The notes under the pieces: model-generated | The model's input: only the letters and a program-made list of their open reading frames with translations | The model's database searches: none | Told to the model about the DNA's origin: nothing | Assembly (NCBI RefSeq): GCF_029227915.1 | Contig: NC_079885.1 | Span: 9,486,001 to 9,550,000 of the forward strand | Length of the DNA stretch: 64,000 bases | Reading direction: 5' to 3' | Source: Hydractinia symbiolongicarpus | Taxonomy: Eukaryota; Cnidaria; Hydrozoa; Anthoathecata; Hydractiniidae | Position numbers and translations under genes: made by a program | Shown here: in pieces, positions 1 to 10,089 of the stretch | Numbering within the stretch: position 1 is the stretch's first letter | Layout: every line of letters starts with the position of its first letter

Positions 1-91
1 CTTCGATACTGTAATATCAATAGGAAAGTTTTAGTAACTATGTTAATTCTTAAGATTCTCATATAAAAAGCGAAATATATACAAACTTGTT

Positions 92-150
92 GATAAGGCC
101 CGTGGAAAAATCCACTTAGGCAAAAGAACAATGGACAATAGGTTGTTTCT
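92..150 (-). repeat. Helitron-like 3' end fragment
   Basis: Matches the sequence at 8710-8768 closely (GATAAGGCCCGTGG, then ATCCACTTAGG, then AATGGA and ATAGGTT). It carries the short hairpin arms of the dispersed Helitron-like family. It lies just upstream of the TPR exon acceptor. Confidence 0.5.
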
Positions 151-168
151 CCTTACACATACAAAAAG

Positions 169-693
169 TTAGGCCACTTTTATGAGGCAAGTTTGTATTT
201 AGAAACAGTGATCGAACTCTACACTAAGTTCTTTGGCTCTTCACACAGCTACACAATAGAGGCGATGACCTTGTTCGCTGATGTTTTGCACGCTCAAGGA
301 AGCATATATAACTCGCTCAAAATGCTGGATGATGTATACAAAATAAGTGTGAGCACGTACGGAAGACAACACAAACGCACTCTGGATATCAAGTTCAAAA
401 TTGCAAGCGTATTAAAAAGTGGTGGCAAATTAGACGACGCATTGCGTGTGTTAAGTGAAGCGTGTGAATCGCACGACGCTTGCGATGATCACGCGTGCAA
501 ATATATGATTGCTATGATACTAAAAGAGCAAGGTAAAGAAGAAGAAGCTCTTCAAGTTTTAAAGAAAACATGCGCTGCTACTGTACGCGTGTTGAGTGAC
601 GGTCACGACAGCGTTATGAAAATAAAACATGAGATTGACGCATTGACACAGGCGTCACAACAACCAATAAATTTAACCTGTGTTATTATATAA
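169..693 (+). CDS. Last exon of a TPR-repeat protein (partial)
   Basis: Open frame of about 175 codons ending at TAA 691-693. The upstream part of the gene lies outside the window. Seen: a pyrimidine-rich stretch and AG at 167-168 suit a splice acceptor, and the frame then reads LGHFYEASLYLE, a typical TPR helix start. Repeated motifs of about 42 residues follow (SIYNSLKMLDDVYKI, GKLDDALRVLSEA, GKEEEALQVLKKT), as in kinesin-light-chain or nephrocystin-3 type TPR arrays. TPR units bind protein partners, and no catalytic residues are visible. The last four residues are CVII, which fits a CaaX prenylation box. A candidate AATAAA polyadenylation signal lies at 807-812. The exact family is not identified. 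The acceptor choice is the least certain part, since a second AG at 171-172 is possible. Confidence 0.7.
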   Translation, partial: LGHFYEASLYLETVIELYTKFFGSSHSYTIEAMTLFADVLHAQGSIYNSLKMLDDVYKISVSTYGRQHKRTLDIKFKIASVLKSGGKLDDALRVLSEACESHDACDDHACKYMIAMILKEQGKEEEALQVLKKTCAATVRVLSDGHDSVMKIKHEIDALTQASQQPINLTCVII

Positions 694-1117
694 ATAACAA
701 CATACGCTGCAATTATGACAAAAATCAACGATATATTTTTTTTAAGTATTATGTAATTAGGAATAGGAAGTTAAGGGATGTATATTGCTACTTCCTGTCG
801 CTTGTTAATAAAAAAAGTTTTCCACCTTTCTTATCTTGAAATCAGTTCGTAGAAAAATCGACGTTAATTAAACCGCTGTTTGTCGGCGTCGGTATTTCGT
901 GTATCCTTGTTCCCCTGTTAGCATGAAGTAACGAAACTACTCTGCTGTTTGGGGGGGATAAAGGTGAAGGCGCAACAAGTTGTAACTTATGTTTCAATTT
1001 CACCTAAAGTAGCCGGATAGTTTCAAGAAAACATTTCGCCTGAAACGGTTTATTGTTGTTAGCGATTTACTGGATTTGCGGTATATCGTAGACTTACTAA
1101 GGTGTTCCACTTGGTTA
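694..1117. other. Downstream flank of TPR gene, no gene seen
   Basis: AT-rich flank containing the probable 3' UTR and AATAAA at 807-812, then unremarkable sequence. No exon is supported. Confidence 0.5.
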
Positions 1118-1210
1118 TTCTGTCTGTCCGCAGGAAAAATGTTTTGCTACGGGAACACGAAATGCGATATATAAAGGACGAGCGATCTCGTGGATTATTC
1201 CACGGTCTAG
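1118..1210 (+). repeat. Helitron-like short repeat, partial copy
   Basis: Reads TCTGTCTGTCCGCAGG, then CGAAATGCGATATATAAAGGACG, then a hairpin with arms CGTGGA/TCCACGG. This is the same order of blocks as in the array at 24.9-25.6 kb. The terminal CTAG is missing. Confidence 0.55.
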
Positions 1211-1379
1211 AACTGCAGTCTCAGATATCAATAGACTTCAACCTATATTTTATGGTAGCTTTGCATTTAGTTAAATTAACAGGCGATTTGTCACTGGACG
1301 ATTATGTTTAATTTTTTAACAACACTGCCAGAAGATTTTCAAACCATAAAAACGACGCATAAAACTATCTATTGTAGAG

Positions 1380-1755
1380 AGGTTGAAAATCTGATCGAAA
1401 TAATGTATATGAACATGGACATTTACCAGACATTTAAAGAGATTTTGCTGAGGTCAGCAAGGACCTGCCAAAATACAAAAAAATCTTTCTACAAATTCGT
1501 ATGCCCGTTGGCTTTATCGTATAGATCTTGAAACACTGAGCAAGAAAATGCATAGGATCATGTAATGGACCACCCGTACATTCCAAAACTGATTCAAAAA
1601 CTCAGGATTGGAAAGCTTATCCAATTTTGTGCCGGGTTGTCCCTAATTATGCACTGTCGTAACTACCATGTTTCCAAGTTATTCGGCCTCAAAGTTTTAA
1701 ATGCATTGTAGTAATGACTTAATTAATGTAATTTAAGACATTGAAGATAAGTCTT
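1380..1755 (-). repeat. Long Helitron-like repeat body, diverged copy
   Basis: Shares ordered blocks with 8830-9265: AGAGGTT..CTGATC, TTTATCGTATAGATCTTGAAAC, CATAGGATCAT, GGTTGTCCCTA, TTTCCAAGTTA and GCATTGTAGTAATGAC. Strand is assigned from the 8.7 kb copy, whose CTAG end reads on minus. Confidence 0.55.
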
Positions 1756-3375
1756 CGCCGCTGCAGTGTTTATTGTTTTGTTCTTTTGAATAACTTATCA
1801 ATAATTGATAGTACAAACTCTCAAACATTTTCGTCGCCAAATTATAAAGATACCCTATTATAATCAAAAATTAGACAAATTCTTGCGCAGCCTTTCATAT
1901 AAACAATACTGACAATATTTTCGGCCCTAAAAGGCTTTTTTTAGTCCTCAAGAAATGGTCAAATTGATAGTATACTGCAGGTTAACATAACTCGCTAAAA
2001 AAATATCAAGCAGGACTAATATTTGGGAGGAATAAAAACAAAGATAAGTACTGCATGACACAGTGGTATATTTATACATATTGCACATGCGCCAAATATG
2101 GTCAAAAGTCATAAGAGTATAGGAAGAAAACGTCAATACAAGATATGCGGAACATGGTGGTTATACTACCTACTAGTCTAAAAACAATATTATTTTGAAT
2201 CACGTGATTCTTTAAATGTACATTTTACAAACCAGATTTATTGTAATTCACAGACCAGATTTAAAAAAAATGAAATTAACAAACAAAGACGTTAAATAAT
2301 AGGTGCTTTAACTTTAAAATTGATAGGGTATCATATTACATCTTGAAAAGGTACAGTATACCATAGTCATTATGATTGTACTGACCAAACTCATTGTAAT
2401 TTACAGACCAGAATTAAAAAGGAACCTAAATAGCAATGCAGACCGAAATTCTAAATAATACGTGAAAATATGACTAAGGTATAATAATATTGCTACAACT
2501 TAACAAAATTAATTATAGAGTGTCATGTTTATATCTTAAAAAGTACATTTCACTGACCTCAGAATTGAGAAAAGACCAAAATAGGAAAGAAAAACGTCAA
2601 GGAAAAGTTACAATAATCAATGATGTTCTCTAAGCTTCATATGTAGTAGGGTCCGCAAAAAGCTTTACTGGCCTTTCTGAAATTATCTGTGGACTGGATC
2701 CAGGTCGATTAAAGATTACAATGACGTCACTATGGTGAGGAAAAATTCAATGACAAAATTTCAAAACCAAGCAATCCAACCGACGAAGAGTTAAAAAGTT
2801 GACAACAAAATGTATAGAAATTATAGGTTTTAAATCAAGTCTTCGCTAAATGGAATAAGAAAAGTGTTCCGGGACGTCACGACCATACAAAAGTTTCTCT
2901 ATCACCTTCTATAGCGCCATGAAAAAGTTGCACAAATTAAAATGTTTTTGAAAATGTTTTATGTATTTAAGGGGCCTTAAAAACTTTACTGACTATTCTG
3001 AATTTTCTTGTGGCAATAAAAACTTTTGTGTAAATAACATCAAAGACTAATATCAAATATTCATTCGCTTAAATTACCAAAATATGGGTATTATGTAAAG
3101 TTGCATGTTCAACTAAAATATATTGCCTAGATGTCATTCATTCTGACCCATAAAAAGTAACAACGATTTAAAGGAGCTTCAAGCCACGAACATTTTAGTG
3201 GCGACCATTAAATAAGTAAATGTACTATCAACATAATTTTCTCTGATGCAAAACATGTATGCATTGTCGTCCATCTTTATTGTTTACAATTAGTTTTAGC
3301 TTGAATATTTCACGTACCGGGTGACGTATTAGCTATCTTTCGCATAATTAGGTGAAAAATCTCGACTAATAAAAG
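1756..3375. other. Intergenic, diverged repeats only
   Basis: No exon recognised. Short recurring motifs are present: CACAGACCAGATTT near 2250 and TTTACAGACCAGAATT near 2400 (also seen near 13.58 kb). A locally duplicated segment appears at about 2655-2695 and 2970-3010 (AAGCTTTACTGGCCTTTCTG versus AAACTTTACTGACTATTCTG). Confidence 0.45.
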
Positions 3376-3457
3376 CAGCCTCCTCCAGGGCCTTTTTGTC
3401 AGACCAATCAATTAGCGCAGCGCCGATGAGAGACAAAAAGTCCTAGGAACGAGGTTG
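3376..3457. repeat. MITE-like element with CCTCGTTCCCAGG-type ends
   Basis: Starts CAGCCTCCTCCAGGG and ends AGTCCTAGGAACGAGGTTG, which are imperfect inverted ends. The same terminal pair recurs at 11.83, 35.61, 37.75 and 39.57 kb. Confidence 0.5.
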
Positions 3458-3498
3458 CGACGATTATCTCGTCCCAATCTACTATGAATAAACCCGGT

Positions 3499-3995
3499 AC
3501 GTTTTTTTTATAAGCAACTGGTTGCTACAAAACTTAGGCTGAAATATGGTTGAAAAATTAAGCAACTGCTAAGCAACTGCCTAGGCTGAGTTTTGACAGA
3601 GTGGTAAGCAACTTAGGCTGAATTCTACTACACACTTAGCAACCACTTAGATCTGTCTTCCACGAGAAGAATCTGTACAAAAAGTTCCGAAAACATCATC
3701 GGTTACTGACCATAACCTTCCTCTGTCCTTGATATTTACTAAATCAGAATTTTTTTCCCACATTTTTATTCGAGTGAAATAAAAAATAGTTGTAATGTTG
3801 ATTTACTCTATTTGATGCTATTTTAAACTCATTGCATGTGTCTGGTTTTTATACTTGCTCAATGAGATTTCAGGTTATATTACAGATGCATTTGCACAGA
3901 TGAAGCAACCATTAAGCAACTTTGAGGCTGAAATTGCAAAAAGGCCTTAGCAACCCCGGCTGAACCCAAAAATGCAACTGCTTATAAAAAAACGT
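3499..3995. repeat. MITE of about 0.5 kb with terminal inverted repeats
   Basis: The left end reads ACGTTTTTTTTATAAGCAAC and the right end is its near reverse complement (CAACTGCTTATAAAAAAACGT). Both ends carry internal subterminal copies of AAGCAACTGCCTAGGCTGA-like units. The centre is AT-rich and non-coding. The transposon superfamily is not assigned and no clear target-site duplication was found. Confidence 0.65.
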
Positions 3996-4660
3996 GTAAA
4001 CTGTCTGTATGCTGCGTAGCGACATGCTCATAAATAAATAGCTTTTATATTATTGATATTGATACGTGATACGTTCTTGCATATAGTAACTCCACTAACT
4101 GGCTAGGTTCATTATCCCTGTCTCGTAATAGCAATGCATTTCACCTGTAATACAACCAAGGCAGTCCACAAAACACACGTGTCCAATATCAATTTAGAAA
4201 AACTATCGCGTTCAGTGATACATCCGCGATATAAAAGAGGTTTGGTACTAGATCACATACGTAATTGTTAAACTATTTATTTTGTATTTCCCAAGAAATT
4301 ACTAAAATTGGAATACACTTACTACCTTTCAATTTGTTCATCGATTTCGTGACATCATATGCACTTTATGATGGTTGGGTGCATCACGACGCACCGCCCA
4401 CAACTACGCCATCCATCTACCCTATCTCCCACCAACAACAAGTCGCAAGTTTGCATTTTCAAACTGAAAGCCAAAGGATCGTTTCATGATTTATCTATAT
4501 AAAATATAATTTAAGTTTATATTTCCTTTGTTGCAACTTTACAAATTTTTCTTTAAGGAATCTTCTGCTTTTATTGGGGCTTACTTTTTGTCCATAAAAT
4601 TTGCTGACGTACGTGCATAATTAAGCATGCCAATGTGATTTTCCAGATCTCTGACCGAGC
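3996..4660. other. No supported gene
   Basis: A 74-codon open frame at 4265-4489 exists, but it has no recognised domain, conserved motif or splice context. No other structure was seen. Confidence 0.4.
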
Positions 4661-4860
4661 ATTTATATATTCGACGTAACGAGAGGCAAGTTACAGTAAT
4701 GATCCGAACATGCACCCTGGGTGCTTATTAAATTTTTGGATTTTTTGCATGGGCGCTTAATCGAGGGGGGGGGGGGGGGGCGCTTAAAAATTGCTGAGCG
4801 CTTTTAAATTTTTCCTCTCCACTTGCCTCTCGTTTCCACGACTACGTCGAATATATAAGC
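4661..4860. repeat. MITE-like element enclosing a 16-G run
   Basis: Left arm TATATATTCGACGTA..ACGAGAGGCAAGT is mirrored by ACTTGCCTCTCGT..TACGTCGAATATATA on the right, with a 9-10 base insertion in one arm. The interior holds GGGCGCTTAATCGA followed by 16 consecutive G at 4765-4780. Confidence 0.6.
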
Positions 4861-4879
4861 TGTTGTGATTTTATTTATA

Positions 4880-5225
4880 GGTTAGAATTGCCAGGACGAA
4901 CAAAAGGACGGAACCAGATTTGTATTTGGTCGAGTGTTATAATTCTTATCGTCATGCCAGGTACATGTTACTCTTGTTGTTGTCGTCGTGAGAGACAGCA
5001 CTCAACATTTGTAATTGGGGGCAACCTAGTGCAGCTCCACCGACCACCATTGTCAACAGCACAAAACATGATGCAGCTGTAAATATCTTATACTTGTGAA
5101 AATATTTTGTAACTATTTTGCTAATCTTCTATTCAATTCCACTTCATCTTATTATTTATTTTTTTGACTTTTTATAGTTGGTTGTTGTAAAATGATAATT
5201 GATATACAGATTATAAGATAAAATA
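4880..5225 (+). pseudogene. Degenerate copy of poly-Cys single-pass membrane protein
   Basis: The translated segment at 4888-5082 aligns with the last exon of the genes at 7.1 and 17.6 kb. It shares a hydrophobic stretch ending in CYSCCCRR, then QHSTFVIGGN and a proline/threonine stretch, then AQNMMQL. The frame is lost before the conserved IPYERQ tail, and the WW motif and the first two exons are missing. The noncoding DNA after it (ATTTTGTAACTATTTTGCTAA) matches the 3' flank of the 17.6 kb gene at about 18541-18562, so homology extends into the UTR. An AATAAA lies at about 5221. A short active gene is not excluded but looks unlikely. Confidence 0.6.
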
Positions 5226-7094
5226 AAACAAGTAGCCACCCAGATTTAGAACTTGGAAAAGCGAGTTCTTCAGAAAAGGTCCAGAAAGCAAATAGCCTGG
5301 CGAAAAAATCAATGGTTTCTATTTAGCATGGAAAAGATGAAAAATGTACAGTGGGCGCATGAGCGCTGCAAAGAGAAACTTCTGACTTCTCAGAGAGTCA
5401 ACGGCACGCCTTATATTAGTGTATCGTTAATTTTACCAATACCATTGCGTATTATTGCGTGTGTTAAAAGAGACAACGTGAGTGTCATAACACGTGATCT
5501 TTGTGCTATGTATTATTTTTACATTCCTTATGTAATTTATGTGACGTGTACCGTTCTTTGTTGTGTTTGTATTAATAAAAAATTTGGTTAAAAATGTTTT
5601 CTTAAAACATGCATACTTAAAACGTAATACTCCAGAACAACTTTAAATACAACCTGGAGAATGCAAGAACACACTGATCACAAAGTAAAACCAACTTGGA
5701 TAATGAAAAATAAAGTAAGGAAATGCTAAAACATGCCGAAAACAAGCAGTAAGAAGCCTGTTAGCGCGAGGTTGGTGATGCTGACAAAGTTAGGTTCAAG
5801 TCAATCCCTTTGCATGTTTTGATTTAAGTCATAAAACTATATAACGTTAAAATTACTTCAAAAAGTTCTTTAGAAAAATTGATTTCAATTACATTTTGTT
5901 GTTTTTATTTTAATTTTTTTTATCTGTATGTTTTATCTCATTTCATTTCAAATTAAGTTGAACCGATTTGAATGAAAAAAGTATAAAAAGTGACTTATTT
6001 TTCTTTAAAATTTATTGCCATAACGCTCGGCCACCATAGACGACCACTTATTGCAGGATGATATTAGGTAAAGCATAAAGATATAATGATATATAAGATT
6101 ATATCTCCATGGCTGCTGACCCACTGCTGTTTTCTTTCAATGATGCTTACTTAATTTTCACATTAGCTATCAGGCATGTCAAATTGTTAGGACCCATACC
6201 TCTCAAAGCCTCAGATAATAGCCCTAAAATGACGTCATAGAAAAAGCACTGACATGAACAAAACAAAAAAATACTGCCATGTTGTTCTTTTCATGACGTA
6301 GTGACTTTGCCAGTTTGATTCAGTTTTTGTCAAGCCTTTTAAAGGACAACCTGCAATGTAAAAAAAAGAAAGAGCAGCATATCACAAAGACTTAATCCAT
6401 TTTTTATCCTCCTTACAGACAAAAACCATTAAGATTGATGGCTTCTATTGTTTTTTTCGTGTGATTATTATATACCGGAAATTTTTTTCCTTTTTAATGT
6501 TTTGAAAGCGAAATGGCCTCACTCACCGGAACAAACATGATTACTCCCCCTATTATTCAAAAGAGTAAGATGTGACCACGCATGTTGATTTTAACTTAGA
6601 GTTTGATCAGAGAATTATTTTGTATTAATATGGTGGCTAGACTGGAAACAAACTTGAGTTCAATACATTTGTTTTTTTCTAGAAAAAAAATTTTCACACA
6701 AAATGCGCCAACATGGCTATTGACCAATGAACGAAAAAAAAAGACAAAACAGATCAAATCGATCATCTCACATCAAGGCTAAAAGTTTGTCAAAAGTTAA
6801 GAACACATTAAAAACGTACTTAGCTTGAACTCCTTTGATTAAAACCAAAAATAATGTTATCTTTAAACAGCTTCTTTTCTTTTTTCTAAACGTATCGCTT
6901 TACAATAACTTTCAACACGATTTGTTAATTCTTTCACAACTTTATCTGACGAACACAATTACTCGAGATTAAATAAGTGTTTTTAATAAAAAAAAAAAAT
7001 ATTTTTTGAAAAAAAGTTTGGCTATATTTTTACAAAATATTCCCACGTTATAAACTACAAACTTTTGATACAAGTATAAAATCTAAAAACATCT
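5226..7094. other. AT-rich intergenic stretch, no gene seen
   Basis: An open frame of 112 codons at 5253-5591 shows no recognised domain. The rest has homopolymer A/T runs and scattered ATTTTT tracts. No exon, RNA gene or clear repeat boundary was found. Confidence 0.4.
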
Positions 7095-8344
7095 TCACAT
7101 CGGATAATTCACTTGTCTTTCATACGGGATGCCCGTCTGCTGTTGCATCATGTTCGTATTGTTGATAACAGTGGTCGATGGACCTCCACCAGGTTGTCCT
7201 CCCATTACCACTGTTGTGTGTTGAGTCCGACGACAACAACAACAGTAGCAGCACAGTATACATGGAAGAATAATCACAAAGATGATACCCAAACCTAGAC
7301 CAGCTCTGACACCATCGTTTTGTTTTTCCCACCAATTCTCATCTAAAGATAAATGGAATCTATTTGATGGGGTTCCCAAAAAATGATTCTTTTACAAACT
7401 TGGGGAAGAATTGAATTTCATTCATATTCCTTATAAGCAGCAAGGTTGTAAATAAAGAATTTGTAAATAAGAACTTCTCAATCTACTGATATTCCAAATG
7501 AGGGAATTGTTTTAATTTCCAGATTATTCCAGCTTTAATTTTTACACTTTTTTAGAACAAAATGAGTGTGCTATCAAAAAAAGGTTGTGACATGTAAAAC
7601 TTACCTATGCAGACGTAGTTTCCACTGTCGTCCATGTAACAACGTGCTTGAATAGCTGAAAATAAGACGCAGGTATAAATTGAGTATTGGTGAGTTTAAA
7701 ACTCAAGTTTTTTAAACAAACTACACCTCTTAGTTATTGAGCTTGAGGACAATTATTCAAAAATCCATATAGGGCCGCCAACTTTCTTATATATATAAAA
7801 GTAGAAAATAGTCACATTCGCACAAAGAACTTAAGTTCTTTGTGCGAATGTCATTCATAACAAAAGGACTTCGAAGTTACATTGCGCCTGTCTTCTTTTT
7901 TTCTTGATATCCACTTAAAGTAGCTAACTATTTCAATTTCTGTTTTATTTTGCTTCGCCATCTCATTCCCTAGCTATCTAAGTATTTGAGTGCGTTTCTG
8001 TGCAAAATGAAATCAACAAGTTCAGAAACCACGCTGATCCAGTTTTCTTCAAATCATTTTTTTTTTTCATGATGATAAATTCCAGATAGCAATAAAACTT
8101 AGCTGACATAACAAAACGTGTTATCAATAACAAACAGAATATTGGAGCGTATAATTATTAATCTTATTCTTTGAGACAAACTTTATTTTTTAAATTTATC
8201 CTATCTTTTTATTTTTTACTAGCATTTATTTTTTTCACATATCGTGCACATTTAATACCTTAACAGCTAAAGTACGTTTAGAAATCACTTACCCTGGAAA
8301 AAGCACAGTAAAGAGACTACGAAAAGTATTAATTTCATCAACAT
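7095..8344 (-). CDS. Small single-pass membrane protein, poly-Cys family, 3 exons
   Basis: I join exons 8293-8344, 7605-7655 and 7095-7342 (351 nt, 116 aa). All junctions are GT-AG and the phases agree. Residues 1-18 are a hydrophobic signal peptide. Residues 19-44 are a short ectodomain with two cysteines (RCYMDD..NYVC) and ENWWE. Residues 46-66 are a membrane span running into ILCCYCCCCRR, a cysteine cluster likely to be palmitoylated (inference). The cytosolic tail has VVMGGQPGGG, TTVINNTNMMQQQ and IPYERQ. The 17.6 kb gene has the same exon plan, WW motif, Cys cluster and tail. It resembles Shisa/CYYR-type proteins only in general design, and I assign no function. The first of two nearby ATGs is used as the start; the second is residue 3. 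Confidence 0.82.
7814..7851. repeat. Perfect 38-bp palindrome in intron 1
   Basis: The arm ACATTCGCACAAAGAACTT is followed directly by its exact reverse complement, with no spacer. It lies between exons 1 and 2 of the minus-strand poly-Cys gene. Confidence 0.9.
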
Positions 8345-8639
8345 TTTCTCAATGAATTTCTCTCTGTACAGAAAAAAGCACAACTTCTCTTCTCAGCCGC
8401 CCCTTGAAAGTATTTTGTTTGCGTAGTACATCATCTTTGGCATAGATTAAAACCCAAACCTCTCAATGAAGTTCTAAGAAAAAAACAAAAGAGAATATAT
8501 TTTAATTGTCCAGATGAAGAGTTGCTTTAATTTTCTGGACAATCACAAAACACGTGGTAAAATAACCGCTCAACCGCTATTTTTTTAGAAGCCAGGGGGG
8601 TAATCGAAAAACTCGTCATTGATTAAAATAAATTAATAA

Positions 8640-9270
8640 ATTAAAGGAAAGATTAAAGGAATATCGGTAATACTTTTGAATAGACAGACAAGTATTATTA
8701 AGAGACTAGTCGATAAGGCCCGTGGAGGAATCCACTTAGGGAGATGGGCAATGGAAAAATAGGTTATTTTAGATGTTTTGGTGACGTCCAAAAAAAATTA
8801 GAGAAATTTATTTCATTATTTTATTGTAATGTGTAGAGGTTAAAAGGCTGATCAAGATAATGTATAGGATGATATGTTTTCCAGGAACGCAAAAAGATAT
8901 ATAAGGGTTTAAAAATTGTGCTGACGTCAGCAAAGGCCCGTGAAAACACACAAAAAACTTTTTTTAAAAATTTATATACCTTTATCGTATAGATCTTGAA
9001 ACGCTGATCAAGAAAAAGTATAGGATCATATACTTTTGACAAACGGTTGCAAAGATATTAGGGATTGAAGGTTTTTTGATGACGTCATCAACCCGGATTT
9101 GGAGACCCAGGTTTGGGAAACTTACCCAAATTGGTCTTAGGTTGTCCCTAGTTACCCACGCGGTGAAAATTCATTGACGTCACCACCTCGTTTCCAAGTT
9201 AGCCACAGAGTTTTAGGTGCACTGTAATGGCTTCATTAATTTAATATAGGATATTGACGTTAAAGTAGTG
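8640..9270 (-). repeat. Helitron-like elements, long copy with CTAG end abutting a second unit
   Basis: On minus, the long body (9265 down to 8706) ends in a hairpin (CCACTTAGG/CCCGTGG region) and CTAG at 8706-8709. It is followed at once by TCTCTTAATAATACTTGTCTGTCT, the start of a short unit. Body blocks match 1.4-1.75 kb and 12.1-12.65 kb. Confidence 0.6.
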
Positions 9271-9781
9271 TTATTGACGTCGTGCCGTAACGTTAGAAGA
9301 CTTAACTTATTTGATACGCATTTTTCGGAAACATCAAAGGAAAATAAACACATTAACTTTTCCTGTTACGGACAGACACAGTCTCCGTATTATTATATGC
9401 CATTTTGAATATGAACCCCCGGTAATCTTTATCAGCGATTCCGTTTATGAGCAACAAATGCGATATAGTTGTACCGAGGAGGTTTAAACCTCCTTGGTTG
9501 TACTGACTATGTTCCGATTTTAGCTCAGAACAAAGATTGTGAGGGAGCATTCTAAAATCAGCTAGCTAGCTAGTTTTATTTTTTGCTATCCTTTTAAGAT
9601 TGTTTTTCAGCTTGTTGTGTGTTTTCACTTTGTGATAAAGTTTTTTTGAAAAAGGATTTTATTTATATCAGCATTCATTTTAAACATCCACGGAAACTTT
9701 ATTGTTTATGCTATGACAATGGCTTGTAAACTGTGTTTTCATTTCGGCGGAGGTTGCAGTAAAGTTATATTTTGAAAAATA
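9271..9781. other. No supported gene
   Basis: AT-rich. It contains GCTAGCTAGCTAG near 9560. The small open frame at 9353-9550 lacks any recognisable motif. Confidence 0.4.
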
Positions 9782-10089
9782 CAGTACACTCCCGATAACT
9801 CGAACCCCTCAATAAACTCGAACTTCCAGTAACTCGAACTTTGAATTCTCGTTAAACCTTCACTAATACTTTCTTACAAAAATCACTCGATAACTCGAAC
9901 CCCCGATAACTCGAACATTCGTTACGTCAAACCATTTTTCCAACCAAAACCAAAAAAATCTTTAATAGCTCGAATTATTTTCACTTATCGGCCAAAGTTC
10001 GAGTTATTGAATGTCCCGATAAGTCGAACATACGATAACTCGAACTATTTTTTGGTCCCCTGGAGGTTCGAGTTGTCGGGAGTGTACTG
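9782..10089. mobile_element. Non-autonomous pogo/Tigger-like DNA transposon (MITE)
   Basis: The element starts CAGTACACTCCCGATAACTC and ends with its near reverse complement (GTTGTCGGGAGTGTACTG). TA lies on both sides (9780-9781 and 10090-10091), the expected target duplication of Tc1/mariner superfamily elements. The interior repeats CGATAACTCGAAC in both orientations. There is no transposase ORF. The CAGT..CTCGAAC terminus is typical of Tigger/pogo MITEs (family knowledge). Confidence 0.85.

Noticed and set aside
5253-5591. 112-codon open frame
   Set aside because: No domain, mixed basic and hydrophobic composition, follows a pseudogene, no splice or promoter support.
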